DNA of 64,000 bases from Chitinophaga pendula (GTDB lineage: Bacteria > Bacteroidota > Bacteroidia > Chitinophagales > Chitinophagaceae), in assembly GCF_020386615.1 (NCBI RefSeq), contig NZ_CP077769.1, forward strand, positions 2,914,001 to 2,978,000. Direction: 5' to 3'. Shown here piece after piece: positions 16,699 to 25,211 of this stretch. How positions within the stretch are numbered: the stretch's first letter is position 1; every line of letters starts with the position of its first letter. The notes under the pieces were generated by a model. That model saw nothing but the letters and a program-made list of their open reading frames with translations, had not been told where the DNA came from and searched no databases. Both the position numbers and the translations under genes were made by a program.

Positions 16699-17328
16699 TT
16701 AGTGTACGGTAGCCGTGGTGGTGAGTGCGGTATTGGAAGTAACGCTACTGTCTTTGGCAGGAGTGCTGACAGGCGACTGCTCCTGCAGTTCTTTAGCGAC
16801 CTCCGGTTTCAGGAAACCTTTATTTCCCAGCTCTTTCATCACGAAGTCAAGGTCCGACATCTTCAGGCGGGTACGGAGGTGTATCATCACCATCTGGTCG
16901 TCGTCGTTGACCAGCACGACGAGGTTGCCGATCTCGTCGTCTTTGCCGCTGTTCATCACATGGACGATATCACCGTCGCTGCGTACTTCCATCAGTGACT
17001 CGAAATGTCCTTTTTTTACCAGCTTCTGTTTCAGGGCGGCAATATCGTCTGGGTTGATCACGCTGCGGCCGTTCTCCGACTCGATGGTGTATATTTTGAT
17101 ACCCCCTACTTTGCCGAGTATACGTTTCAGGTTTTTGGTGTCTTCATCGCCTTCGGCAGGTATTACCCAGCTGGCCAGCTTTACAAAAAAACCGCCTACA
17201 CCGATACGGTGGGTTTCGGCTTTGTCTACATACTTACGATGGAACTGGCGCAGATATTTCTTTTGGGCCAGGGCTGGTACGGCCAGTACCGCTACTAATA
17301 CGAAGGTCAGGATGGATATACGTTTCAT
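16699..17328 (-). CDS. DUF4252 domain secreted protein, 209 aa
   Basis: The signal peptide MKRISILTFVLVAVLAVPALA is followed by a DUF4252 domain (about 45-175) with the typical segments KRILGKVGGIKIYTIE, DGDIVHVMNSGKDDEIGNLVVLV and MVMIHLRTRL. A Ser/Thr-rich tail ends the protein. DUF4252 proteins are Bacteroidota-specific, exported and of unknown function. This is the last gene of the sigma/anti-sigma/DUF4252 operon and is paralogous to the gene just upstream, 35 bp away. Confidence 0.85.
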   Translation of the reverse strand: MKRISILTFVLVAVLAVPALAQKKYLRQFHRKYVDKAETHRIGVGGFFVKLASWVIPAEGDEDTKNLKRILGKVGGIKIYTIESENGRSVINPDDIAALKQKLVKKGHFESLMEVRSDGDIVHVMNSGKDDEIGNLVVLVNDDDQMVMIHLRTRLKMSDLDFVMKELGNKGFLKPEVAKELQEQSPVSTPAKDSSVTSNTALTTTATVH

Positions 17329-17363
17329 AACGAAATGATTTTGGTATAACGATAATCAGGTAA

Positions 17364-17891
17364 TTACAGTTTCTTTCTGTCCAGTTTATTGAGTTTGTCA
17401 AAGCCGCTGATGTTCAGGTTACCGGCGATCTGGGAGATCTCGTTGAGGTCGATATCGCCGACCAGGCTCATGGCTACAAACTCATCTTTTCCTCCTACCA
17501 GCATGACCAGCTCAGCGATGTTGCCATGGCTGTTCTCTTTGACCATAAAGCGGATGTCGCTGTCGCCGTCCCGTACGACCATCAGGTCTTCCAAGTCTTT
17601 ACCCAGGAAGCTGGTCGCTTCTTTGAACATGCGTGGTCCGTCTTTGGTGTTCTCTTTGGCCAGGATACGCAGCCCTCTCAGTTTCTGTATCACCTGCATC
17701 ATGCGCTTGCCCTCCACAGAATTTACCGACACTTTGCTGAACATGCTGAACATTTTAGGCGTAATGCTCACCAGGGTAAAAGAACGGTCAGACTCATACT
17801 TCTCAAAAAATCGGTCTATAACACTCCCCTGTTGCGCACTGACACGCAGGCTCCCCAAAACCAGCAACAGTAAAAAAAGACGCTTTTTCAT
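17364..17891 (-). CDS. DUF4252 domain secreted protein, 175 aa
   Basis: The signal peptide MKKRLFLLLLVLGSLRVSAQ is followed by a DUF4252 domain (QKLRGLRILAKENTKDG, RDGDSDIRFMVKENSHGNIAELVMLVGG, DLNEISQIAG). It is shorter than its neighbour but shares the segment order, so the pair probably arose by tandem duplication and diverged. It starts 18 bp after the anti-sigma candidate. It is likely a cell-envelope target or sensor component of the sigma regulon; the function is unknown. Confidence 0.85.
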   Translation of the reverse strand: MKKRLFLLLLVLGSLRVSAQQGSVIDRFFEKYESDRSFTLVSITPKMFSMFSKVSVNSVEGKRMMQVIQKLRGLRILAKENTKDGPRMFKEATSFLGKDLEDLMVVRDGDSDIRFMVKENSHGNIAELVMLVGGKDEFVAMSLVGDIDLNEISQIAGNLNISGFDKLNKLDRKKL

Positions 17892-17909
17892 AATGATCTA
17901 TTAAAATAC

Positions 17910-18443
17910 TCAATTCGTTTCTTTGATACGATCGGTCGCCTCGTTGAAATAGGTCAGCTTCTCCATCTGACGGGTACCTTTGTTCAGGTTCTTGGCTACC
18001 AGCGCCAGGGCTTTCTGTGCTTCGGCAAAGGCCTTTTCCGGATCGTCGTAGGTATCCCGCTGTGCGAGCGGTGTAGCACTCTCTACTTGTTTGATATGTG
18101 CCCGTTGTACGCCATATCCGATACCGGCAACCATCAGCAGTACGGCGGCATATTTCATCCAATGCTGCCAGGGACGTATCGTCTTGCCGGCTCCACCCTG
18201 TATTACCTGCATTGGCGGCCGTTCGTGGAAGTCCGGCCAGCTGATGTCCGCCTCCGGCAACTCCAGCGCCAACTCATGCTCCAGGCCGAAGTAGGCAAAC
18301 AAAGGCGCCGCTTCCCGCAGGTCTTCGGGCAGCTCCTCACCGGCATGTGCTGCAAAGAAAGCCTGCAATACGGCCTCTTCTTCCAGGGAAGTCTCCGCCT
18401 CCCAATATCTTTTCAGCAGCTGCCTGATCTCTTTATATTCCAT
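17910..18443 (-). CDS. single-TM anti-sigma factor candidate
   Basis: The 177-aa product has an acidic cytoplasmic N-terminus (MEYKEIRQLLKRYWEAETSLEEEAVLQAFF, the zinc-less anti-sigma-like layout common in Bacteroidota), one transmembrane helix near 108-124 (WMKYAAVLLMVAGIGYGV) and a short periplasmic helical tail. The start overlaps the sigma gene stop by 11 bp (ATGGAATATAA), giving tight coupling. Position and topology make it the likely partner of the upstream sigma factor; no catalytic motif is seen. Confidence 0.75.
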   Translation of the reverse strand: MEYKEIRQLLKRYWEAETSLEEEAVLQAFFAAHAGEELPEDLREAAPLFAYFGLEHELALELPEADISWPDFHERPPMQVIQGGAGKTIRPWQHWMKYAAVLLMVAGIGYGVQRAHIKQVESATPLAQRDTYDDPEKAFAEAQKALALVAKNLNKGTRQMEKLTYFNEATDRIKETN

Positions 18444-18948
18444 ACACCTCCATGTTTTGTAGTTTTTCCCGCACCGCCTTGCGCGCCCGGTGCAGGTTAA
18501 TCTTTACTTCACTCATCTCCACCTCCAGGATATCAGCGATCTCCTGGTAAGAGTAACCGTCCATATCGCGCAGCTGTATGATGGTACGGTATTTCTCGGG
18601 TAAGGTATGTATGATGGCGTGTACCTTCTTCATCACATCCTGTTTCTCTGCCGCCATATGCGGGTCCTGCTGATAAGCTACCGGCACATGGTCTGCCCGC
18701 TCCAGGTCCTCCGACATGCGGTACTTCCGCGACTTGATCTTATCCAACGCCAGGTTACGCGTGATGCGCATACACCAGGCCTCCAGGTTCTGCAGTTCCG
18801 CCATCCGCTCCTGCTGATGCCATACTTTTAATAGTGCGTCCTGAATGATGTCCTTCGCATCCTCCTCATTCCCCAACAGGCGGAATGCGAAGCGGTACAG
18901 CTTCTGCCTGACGGGAACGACTTGGGAAAGGAACAATTCTAACGACAT
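18433..18948 (-). CDS. ECF-type RNA polymerase sigma factor
   Basis: Starting at ATG 18948 (MSLELFLSQVVPVRQKLYRF), the 171-aa product has sigma region 2 (RFAFRLLGNEEDAKDIIQDALLKVWHQ, with the core-binding DA..I.QD) and region 4 (LPEKYRTIIQLRDMDGYSYQEIADILEVEMSEVKINLHRARK, a helix-turn-helix). A longer frame from 19047 exists, but its extra N-terminus (KNGKKVHFFCNK) does not look like sigma. The anti-sigma candidate overlaps its 3' end. It probably directs its own operon, including the two DUF4252 genes. Confidence 0.9.
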   Translation of the reverse strand: MSLELFLSQVVPVRQKLYRFAFRLLGNEEDAKDIIQDALLKVWHQQERMAELQNLEAWCMRITRNLALDKIKSRKYRMSEDLERADHVPVAYQQDPHMAAEKQDVMKKVHAIIHTLPEKYRTIIQLRDMDGYSYQEIADILEVEMSEVKINLHRARKAVREKLQNMEVYGI

Positions 18949-19059
18949 AAGGACGACAATTCCAGCTTTCTGTGTGTTTGTATATGAAGGAGACGACTGC
19001 GGAAATGCTTTGTTACAAAAAAAGTGGACTTTTTTTCCATTTTTCATTAAGATCAGCCA

Positions 19060-20118
19060 CTATAGCTTGATCCGGGGATCTATCAAGGTATATAAGAGGT
19101 CGGCCAGCAGATTGATGATCACAAAGATACCGGCCGTAAACAGTACAGATCCCATTAATACGGGGAAGTCGAACTTCTCCAGCGCATCTACCGTGACCTT
19201 GCCGATGCCCTTCCAGCCAAAGATATATTCTACGAAGAAAGCCCCTGCCAGCAGCTCGGCAAACCATCCGGTGATGGCTGTCACCACCGGGTTCAGGGCA
19301 TTAGGCAGCGCATGCCGCCAGATCACCGCCCGCCGCCCCAGCCCCTTGGCATAGGCCGTCCGGATATAGTCCTGGTGCAATACGTCCAGCATAGCCCCGC
19401 GGGTCAGCTGTACGATGATGGCTAGCGGCCGGATGCCCAGGGTGATGGCCGGCAGTACCAGGTTGCCCAGGTTCAGCTGCCGCCCGGCAAAAGGATCGGT
19501 ATCGAAAAGGCTGCCCGTCATATGCAACCCGGTATAAGCACTCAGTACAAAACCAAATAAATACGCCAGTACGATGCCGGCAAAAAATGAAGGGACCGAT
19601 ATCCCCGCCACACTGGCAAATACGGCGCCCGTATCCAGCCAGGTATGCTGCTTTACAGCGGACAAGACGCCCAGTGATATCCCTACCACCGTGGCGAACA
19701 GCATAGCCGCCAGCGCCAGCACCAGCGTACCGGGCAGCGCCTCCGTCAGGATCTGCCATACCTCTTTTTTCCCCTGGTAAGAACGACGCAGATAAGGCGT
19801 CTTCAACGCCAGCACCCGATCGCCCGGCAGCGGCAACAGCGCCACCCCGTGCAGCTTATCCTGCAAGTCACTACGGGCATGTATACCCAGCGGGGAAAGG
19901 TCGTTAATATAGCGCAGGAATTGTGTACGCAGGGGTTTGTCCAGGTACAGCTCTTTGCGGACATTCTCCAGGGAGGCCACATCCGCCCGCTGCCCCAGTG
20001 TCAGCCGGGCAGGATCACCGGGTAAGACGTTGAACAGGAAAAACACCAGCACGACCACACCAGCCAGTACCAGTAATCCATACCCGGTCTTTCTTAAGAG
20101 GAATCGCAATACCGACAA
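19060..20118 (-). CDS. ABC transporter permease, DppB/OppB type
   Basis: A 352-aa inner-membrane permease of the dipeptide/oligopeptide/nickel importer family. The N-terminal helix (GYGLLVLAGVVVLVFFLFNVLPGDP) is the usual start of DppB-like proteins. A periplasmic loop at about 40-125 is followed by five helices and the ABC-ATPase contact motif (EAA-type: DYIRTAYAKGLGRRAVIWRHALPNAL, near 245-270). The DppC-like permease, ATPases and binding protein are not adjacent, which is common in Bacteroidota where these genes are scattered. Confidence 0.88.
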   Translation of the reverse strand: MSVLRFLLRKTGYGLLVLAGVVVLVFFLFNVLPGDPARLTLGQRADVASLENVRKELYLDKPLRTQFLRYINDLSPLGIHARSDLQDKLHGVALLPLPGDRVLALKTPYLRRSYQGKKEVWQILTEALPGTLVLALAAMLFATVVGISLGVLSAVKQHTWLDTGAVFASVAGISVPSFFAGIVLAYLFGFVLSAYTGLHMTGSLFDTDPFAGRQLNLGNLVLPAITLGIRPLAIIVQLTRGAMLDVLHQDYIRTAYAKGLGRRAVIWRHALPNALNPVVTAITGWFAELLAGAFFVEYIFGWKGIGKVTVDALEKFDFPVLMGSVLFTAGIFVIINLLADLLYTLIDPRIKL

Positions 20119-20161
20119 AATTTAATATGGCCAGCAGGCTGTCCGCATACCGGCCTTATGA

Positions 20162-21250
20162 TCAGGGAATATCGTTATAATGCCATTTACCTTTTATCGT
20201 TCCCTTCTCCAGCAATATCAGACAGGGATTACTACGGCCGGCCGTCTTGATAGCCACTCCGTCCATCTGTACAAACGGGAAGTTAAGGCCGTGTTGCTGT
20301 TTGAAAGCATCAGTCGCTTCCTTGCCCGATGCAGTGATACCGTATATCAGGGCGCCGGAACCGGCAGCTTTTTCCTGGATGCCTCTCATTTTGGCATCCC
20401 AACCGCTACCGGCTTCATCTACATTCTTGACGAGGAACAGGTATACCGGCTTCAACTCCGTCAGGATCACCTGCGTCTGGTTCACACCGTCAAAGTCGGT
20501 AAGTATAAAATCTTTGATCGCCGGCTCTGCATTCCCTTTCTTCACCAGCTTATCCTTACGGTCTACATAGACCCATGCGCTGTCCTGCCAGGGATAGTTC
20601 TCCATGGTGAACTCCTTTTTCTCTCCGTTCTTTTCATAGATCAGTACCGTCTCAAATACATCTGGTGTAGCGCCGGGAGGCAGCTTCATCTTGTCCGGGA
20701 TATTGTTACCCACCTTATAAGCCAGGCAGTCTACAAATGGTAAGTGACGCAAGGTATACCACTGAATGCCGAAAGAGAAAACGGTGAAAAGGATCATCAG
20801 TGTTCCCACTGCTTTGGCGCTGAACAATGGCTGGATACGATCCCGGTAGATAAAGATCACCAGTATCATCACCAGCAGCGCTACATCCTTGTAGAACGTA
20901 CCTTCGGCAGACAATTTGATACAATCGCCAAAACAACCGCATTCGCGTATCTTACCGCTATATAGTGCAAAGCCTGTCAGGAAAGTAAAGAACAGGATCA
21001 GCAACAGCAGTAGGAAGGAGAACAGGCGCATCCGGTATCCCAGTAACACCGCCACACCGGCAATGATCTCAAAAGCATTCATCAATACAGAAAATGCCAG
21101 CGAGTAAGGGGACAGGAACGTCAGGTGCAGTACCTCGAAAAACTCTTCCATCTTATAGCTCAGCCCCAGCGGGTCATTCGCTTTGATCAGACCGGAAAAG
21201 ATAAACAGCACTCCTACTATAATGCGTAACAGGTTTAGGACGATCTTCAT
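20162..21250 (-). CDS. DoxX/MauE-like membrane protein with redox-active Cys motif
   Basis: From ATG 21250 the 362-aa protein has four N-terminal helices (LLRIIVGVLFIFSGLIKANDPLGLSYK and following) typical of the DoxX/BT_3928 family. A cysteine cluster, IRECGCFGDCIKL near 105-117, resembles the MauE site. Another helix (about 155-175) and a periplasmic thioredoxin-like region follow (VYLFLVKNVDEAG, GKWHYNDIP end). A longer start at 21304 adds a poor N-terminus. It may shuttle electrons to periplasmic disulfides. It lies 3 codons from the DUF1599 gene and is likely co-transcribed with it. Confidence 0.8.
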   Translation of the reverse strand: MKIVLNLLRIIVGVLFIFSGLIKANDPLGLSYKMEEFFEVLHLTFLSPYSLAFSVLMNAFEIIAGVAVLLGYRMRLFSFLLLLLILFFTFLTGFALYSGKIRECGCFGDCIKLSAEGTFYKDVALLVMILVIFIYRDRIQPLFSAKAVGTLMILFTVFSFGIQWYTLRHLPFVDCLAYKVGNNIPDKMKLPPGATPDVFETVLIYEKNGEKKEFTMENYPWQDSAWVYVDRKDKLVKKGNAEPAIKDFILTDFDGVNQTQVILTELKPVYLFLVKNVDEAGSGWDAKMRGIQEKAAGSGALIYGITASGKEATDAFKQQHGLNFPFVQMDGVAIKTAGRSNPCLILLEKGTIKGKWHYNDIP

Positions 21251-21307
21251 AATTGCTTTAAATAAGGTAGTGTATAAGATAGCCTTTTGCAAAGGCATGG
21301 ACAATCA

Positions 21308-21856
21308 TTATTTAACGGGCTGTTCGCTGATCTTGATCAGCGCAAACAGCGCGTAGTTGATGATATCTACCAGGTTGGCATCGATACCTTCGGATATCAG
21401 GGTCTTGCCGTCATTACGGACGATCTGCCGTATGCGTAGCAATTTGGTGAGTATCAGGTCTACAAAAGACTCCTGGCTCATATTACGCCAGGCTTCTCCA
21501 TAGTCGTGGTTTTTGTCGAGCATCACCGACTGCACAAAAGCGGCCTGCTCTTCATACAGCCGCAGCGCTACTTCCACTGGCAGGTCTTCATAGGGATTCC
21601 CATGTTCCCCTAACTGAATCAGCCCGATAATACCATAGTTGACGATGGCACGGAACTCTCCGTCGATATTTTCATCCACCTTCTGCGTCCCCAGCTCCTG
21701 TATATTACGAATACGCTGCGCTTTGATGAACAGCTGATCAGCCACCGCAATAGGACGCAATACCCGCCAGGAGGTGCCGTAATCCTTCGCTTTCTTGCCA
21801 AATATTTCCTTACATACCGCCAGCGCCTGCTGGTATTGTGCCAATGTCTGCTCCAT
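21308..21856 (-). CDS. DUF1599 domain protein
   Basis: This 182-aa soluble protein contains two related halves, each with a K.HDYG/KDYG-W pattern: KKAKDYGTSWRVLRP at about 21-35 and KNHDYGEAWRNMSQ near 115-128. Each is followed by KAQRIRNIQELG- or KLLRIRQIVRNDG-type helices and a NYGIIGLIQ/NYALFALIK helix. This is the DUF1599 architecture common in Bacteroidota. The fold may be related to all-alpha NTP pyrophosphohydrolases, but the function is not known. It stands divergent from folP. Confidence 0.85.
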   Translation of the reverse strand: MEQTLAQYQQALAVCKEIFGKKAKDYGTSWRVLRPIAVADQLFIKAQRIRNIQELGTQKVDENIDGEFRAIVNYGIIGLIQLGEHGNPYEDLPVEVALRLYEEQAAFVQSVMLDKNHDYGEAWRNMSQESFVDLILTKLLRIRQIVRNDGKTLISEGIDANLVDIINYALFALIKISEQPVK

Positions 21857-21954
21857 AAAAAGATATACCGGGTGTTAGTACCGTTCAACCATCATTTCGA
21901 CCGTATATAATGTATACTGTACTGATGATTAAACGATTAATAACTGCTTTGTTT

Positions 21955-21962
21955 TAAATTTG
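21955..21962 (+). promoter_or_regulatory. -7 element of the folP-cdaA transcript
   Basis: TAAATTTG matches the Bacteroidota -7 consensus exactly. The deduced start near 21970 would leave a leader of about 110 nt before the folP ATG. The leader holds two GC-rich inverted repeats, one of them at 21996-22014. Confidence 0.6.
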
Positions 21963-21995
21963 CAGGGCAAAATAAACAATTCTTACGAGAATGTC

Positions 21996-22014
21996 CCGGC
22001 AGACCGTCTGCCGG
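21996..22014 (+). other. hairpin in the folP leader
   Basis: CCGGCAGA and its complement TCTGCCGG enclose a CCG loop. A second, weaker CCCGG/CCGGG pair follows at about 22030-22050. The pair makes the leader more structured than usual for this genome. No known riboswitch consensus was recognised. Confidence 0.5.
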
Positions 22015-22082
22015 AACCGAGGGATACCCGGTATATGTACCACGCCGGGCTATTTGTACCGTAGTATTTTAATCTAACCGCT

Positions 22083-22928
22083 ATGAATGCTGCAAATACT
22101 TTTACTATCAACTGCCGCGGACACCTGCTGGATCTCTCCCGCCCGGCTGTCATGGGTATCATTAATGTCAACGACGATTCTTTCTATACGGAAAGCCGCA
22201 GTAAACACCTGCACCAGGTGCTCGACAAGGCGGCGGCACATCTGCAGGCGGGCGCCGCCATCCTCGATCTGGGCGCTCAAAGCACCCGCCCCGGCGCCGC
22301 CGATATCGGCGGGCAGGCAGAACTCGACCACCTGCTCCCCGCCATCCATGCGATCCTACATCAGTATCCGCAGGCTGTCATTTCAGTAGATACCTACCGC
22401 GCCAGCGTCGCCGAAAAAGCCTTGCAGGCCGGCGCCGCTATCATCAACGACATCAGCGCCGGCGAGCTGGACCCGGACATGATCCATGTAGCAGCTCAAC
22501 ATCGTGCACCTTACATCGCCATGCACATGCAGGGCACGCCCGCTACCATGCAACGCCAACCCCAATACGGTGATGTTGTACAGGAAGTGCTGGACTATTT
22601 CATCCGCAAAGTAGCCGCCTGCCGCGAAGCAGGCATTAACGATATCATCATAGATCCCGGTTTCGGATTCGGCAAAACCCTTGCACACAACTATACCCTG
22701 CTCAAACATCTCCGCACCTTTCATCTGCTGCAATACCCCCTCCTCGTCGGCGTCTCCCGCAAATCCATGATCTATAAACTCCTGGAAACAGATGCCGCCA
22801 ACGCACTGAATGGCACCACCGCCGTACACACCATCGCCTTGCAACAGGGCGCCCAACTATTACGTGTACACGATGTAGCCGCTGCCGTAGAAGCTATCCG
22901 CATAGTAGAATATATGCAGGCGCAATAA
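22083..22928 (+). CDS. folP: dihydropteroate synthase
   Basis: This enzyme joins 6-hydroxymethyl-dihydropterin diphosphate with p-aminobenzoate in folate synthesis and is the sulfonamide target. The 281-aa TIM-barrel protein shows MGIINVNDDSFY near 20-31, DLGAQSTRPGA near 61-71 (phosphate loop), SVDTYRASVAEKAL near 100-113, INDISAGELD near 121, MHMQGTP near 141, DPGFGFGKT near 195-203, VGVSRKSMI near 222 and the terminal LRVHDVAAAVEAI. All substrate-binding segments are intact. It is followed after 40 bp by cdaA. Confidence 0.97.
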   Translation: MNAANTFTINCRGHLLDLSRPAVMGIINVNDDSFYTESRSKHLHQVLDKAAAHLQAGAAILDLGAQSTRPGAADIGGQAELDHLLPAIHAILHQYPQAVISVDTYRASVAEKALQAGAAIINDISAGELDPDMIHVAAQHRAPYIAMHMQGTPATMQRQPQYGDVVQEVLDYFIRKVAACREAGINDIIIDPGFGFGKTLAHNYTLLKHLRTFHLLQYPLLVGVSRKSMIYKLLETDAANALNGTTAVHTIALQQGAQLLRVHDVAAAVEAIRIVEYMQAQ

Positions 22929-22968
22929 GATAGCATGTTATCAATCTCTAAATCAGTACATTTACAAT

Positions 22969-23781
22969 ATGATGGAAGTGTTTCAATTTTATGGATATAA
23001 GTTAAATTGGCTGAATATTCTGGACCTGCTGATAGTGATCTTTCTCATTATACAACTATACCGGCTGCTGAAAGGTAGTCTCGCCTTCAATATATTTGTA
23101 GGCCTCTTGATGGTATATGCCGCCTACTTCCTGGTGCAGGTACTCAATATGCCGATCCTCACCACCATCCTCCAGAGCTTTATCAACGTCGGCCTGATCG
23201 CCATTATCATCATCTTCCAACCCGAGATACGTAAGTTCCTCCTCGTACTGGGCAAAAAAACACCCCTGAGCAAAGACAGCTTCCTTACCAAACTGTTCCT
23301 GCCCGACAAATTCAAGAGCTACAAGGAAGAGGAAAATATGATCAATGAGATCATCATCGCTATCAGCCACATGTGCGCCACCCGCACCGGCGCGCTGATC
23401 GTCATCGCTACTACCTACCGTGTAAAGTTTGATACCGCCTCCAGCATCTCCATAGAAGGAAATGTAAGCGCCAAATTGATAGAAAGTATCTTCGAAAAAC
23501 ACAGCCCGTTGCACGACGGCGCCCTGATCATCGTCGGCAATAAAATACTGGCCGCTAAAGTCATCCTCCCCGTATCAGAGAATCCTAACCTCCCTTCCCG
23601 CGTGGGCCTGCGCCATCGCTCCGCTGTCGGTATCACCGAACATAGCGACAACCTGGCTATCATCGTTTCAGAAGAAAGAGGCACCGTCTCCTATGCACAG
23701 GATGGCAACCTGATACAGGACATCTCCCTCGAAGAACTGAAGATCAAACTCTACGAAGTACTGGTAGATGGATACTCCTGA
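22969..23781 (+). CDS. cdaA: diadenylate cyclase CdaA
   Basis: It makes the second messenger c-di-AMP from two ATP at the inner membrane. The 270-aa protein has about three N-terminal helices (LNILDLLIVIFLIIQLYRLL, FVGLLMVYAAYFLVQ, INVGLIAIIIIFQPEIRKF) and a DisA-N cyclase domain with the diagnostic H-DGA at 182-185 and RHR at 215-217. GTVSYAQDGNL near the end is also conserved. Its position right after folP is recurrent in Bacteroidota. A DHH phosphoesterase that could degrade linear pApA lies about 1.4 kb downstream on the other strand. Confidence 0.95.
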   Translation: MMEVFQFYGYKLNWLNILDLLIVIFLIIQLYRLLKGSLAFNIFVGLLMVYAAYFLVQVLNMPILTTILQSFINVGLIAIIIIFQPEIRKFLLVLGKKTPLSKDSFLTKLFLPDKFKSYKEEENMINEIIIAISHMCATRTGALIVIATTYRVKFDTASSISIEGNVSAKLIESIFEKHSPLHDGALIIVGNKILAAKVILPVSENPNLPSRVGLRHRSAVGITEHSDNLAIIVSEERGTVSYAQDGNLIQDISLEELKIKLYEVLVDGYS

Positions 23782-23795
23782 TAAATCCCCCTGGT

Positions 23796-24197
23796 ATGGA
23801 CATCACCCATCCGGTCATACTATTTGACGGCGTCTGCAATCTCTGTAATAACAGCGTCAACTTCGTCATCCGCCACGATAGAGCGGACCGCTTCCGCTTT
23901 GCCTCCCTGCAATCGGAAGCGGCTACCCTCCTTGCACAACAATACCAAACTTCTTTCGAAAGCCGCTCTTCCTTTATATTGATAGAAGAAGGAAAAGTCT
24001 ATCAACGCAGTACAGCCGCATTACGGGTAGTCCGTCATCTCGGTTTTCCCTATTATTGTCTTTACCTGTTCATGATATTGCCTGCCTTCCTGCGGGATGC
24101 CGTCTATAACCAGATCGCCCGTAACCGCTACCGCTGGTTTGGCAAAAAGGACGCCTGTATGATCCCTACCTCTGCATTACGCAGCAAATTCCTCTGA
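23796..24197 (+). CDS. DCC-family thiol-disulfide oxidoreductase
   Basis: A 133-aa member of the DUF393/YuxK family, named for its DxLCxxC-like motif: here FDGVCNLCNNS with Cys14 and Cys17. RADRFRFASLQSEAA follows, then the C-terminal PYYCLYLFMILPAFLRDAVYNQIARNRY block. The length and motifs are typical. It begins 14 bp after cdaA, so it is in the same transcript. The biochemical role of the family is poorly defined; thiol chemistry is inferred from the CxxC. Confidence 0.88.
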   Translation: MDITHPVILFDGVCNLCNNSVNFVIRHDRADRFRFASLQSEAATLLAQQYQTSFESRSSFILIEEGKVYQRSTAALRVVRHLGFPYYCLYLFMILPAFLRDAVYNQIARNRYRWFGKKDACMIPTSALRSKFL

Positions 24198-24216
24198 TCC
24201 GGCCACCAATAAAAAA

Positions 24217-24239
24217 GGGCCGACCATAATGGTCAGCCC
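24217..24239 (-). terminator. terminator after the FKBP gene
   Basis: A 10-bp stem (GGGC.GACCA/TGGTC.GCCC) with a TAA loop is preceded by an A run on the plus strand, hence a T run on the minus strand. The internal C-A pair in plus orientation becomes G-U in minus orientation, favouring termination of the FKBP transcript. The stem resembles that at 51152-51180. Confidence 0.75.
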
Positions 24240-24264
24240 CCTGAAATATCTGGTTGGATATCGT

Positions 24265-25185
24265 TTATTTTTTCTTGGCATCGCCGGACTTCAACTCAGC
24301 AGGTGCCGGAGGAGGAGTTACCGGTGCAGCAGGTGCTGGTTTGCCAGCTTTAACATCTACCAGCTCTACGGTAAATACCAGGATAGAGTTAGCAGGAATG
24401 TTCGGGGGTGCACCCATCAGACCGTAAGCCAGACCAGAAGGAATAAGCAGGGTCGCTTTGCTGCCTTTTTTGAGGGTAGCAATACCAGCATCCCAACCCT
24501 TGATCACAAATCCTTGTCCAACAGGGAATTTGATAGGCTCTAAAGGCATACCCGGTCTCAGGGTAGAATCCAAACTGGAATCAAAAGTTTTACCGCTCAG
24601 CAGTTTACCGGTGTAGTGTACAGATACGGTATCACCCGTTTTAGGTTGCTCGCCGGCACCTTCCTGTGTTACCGCTACATATACACCCTCAGGTGTTTTG
24701 GTAGCTTTCAGTTTGTTTTTGTCCAGGTATTCTTTGATGTCTTTTGCATCTTTCTCGTTCTGCTTCGCAGAGCTGTATACATTCTTTATAGCGAAGATGA
24801 TCTTCAGCTTATCGCCTTTTTTACCAAAAGGAGGACGTTGCATCTCCGGTAAGGAATCCCAAGGAATGATGAAGGTAGCGCTATCGCCCTCTTTCAGCAG
24901 TGTCAGACCATCCATCAGGTCATATTTCTGCTGGCCTTTGGCAATCACCACAGGTACAGGGGCACCAGCCAACTTCAGCGACTCGGTCAGCAGGGAGTCA
25001 TTGATCTTCTGTGTAATGTTCATCAGTACAGTATCGCCCAATTTCAGCTGCGCGCCATTACCGGCCTTGTGTACCGTGTAGTCTACTCCAAGAGGCGTCT
25101 TCTTATCGCCTGTACCGCCGCCACAGCTGGCCAGGAATAAGCCCAATGCAGATGCTGCAATGAGTAATTGTTTGTTTGTTTTCAT
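24265..25185 (-). CDS. FKBP-type peptidyl-prolyl isomerase lipoprotein
   Basis: The lipoprotein signal (LLIAASALGLFLASCGGG, lipobox Cys21) is followed by a divergent FKBP-like region (about 35-150) and a canonical FKBP domain at about 175-273: GDTVSVHYTGKLLSGKTFDSS, FVIKGWDAGIATLKKGSKATL, IPSGLAYGL and ILVFTVELVDV. A Pro/Ala-rich tail ends it. It is likely periplasm-facing on the inner or outer membrane and assists folding of exported proteins. It starts 26 bp after the DHH gene and is probably co-transcribed with it. Confidence 0.92.
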   Translation of the reverse strand: MKTNKQLLIAASALGLFLASCGGGTGDKKTPLGVDYTVHKAGNGAQLKLGDTVLMNITQKINDSLLTESLKLAGAPVPVVIAKGQQKYDLMDGLTLLKEGDSATFIIPWDSLPEMQRPPFGKKGDKLKIIFAIKNVYSSAKQNEKDAKDIKEYLDKNKLKATKTPEGVYVAVTQEGAGEQPKTGDTVSVHYTGKLLSGKTFDSSLDSTLRPGMPLEPIKFPVGQGFVIKGWDAGIATLKKGSKATLLIPSGLAYGLMGAPPNIPANSILVFTVELVDVKAGKPAPAAPVTPPPAPAELKSGDAKKK

Positions 25186-25211
25186 TTGATCGTGTTAGTG
25201 GGTTGAAGGAC

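Noticed and set aside
19017..19036. A7-GTGGAC-T7 inverted repeat ahead of the sigma gene
   Set aside because: The stem is nearly all A-T; it is compatible with a weak terminator for the upstream ABC permease gene but too weak to call.
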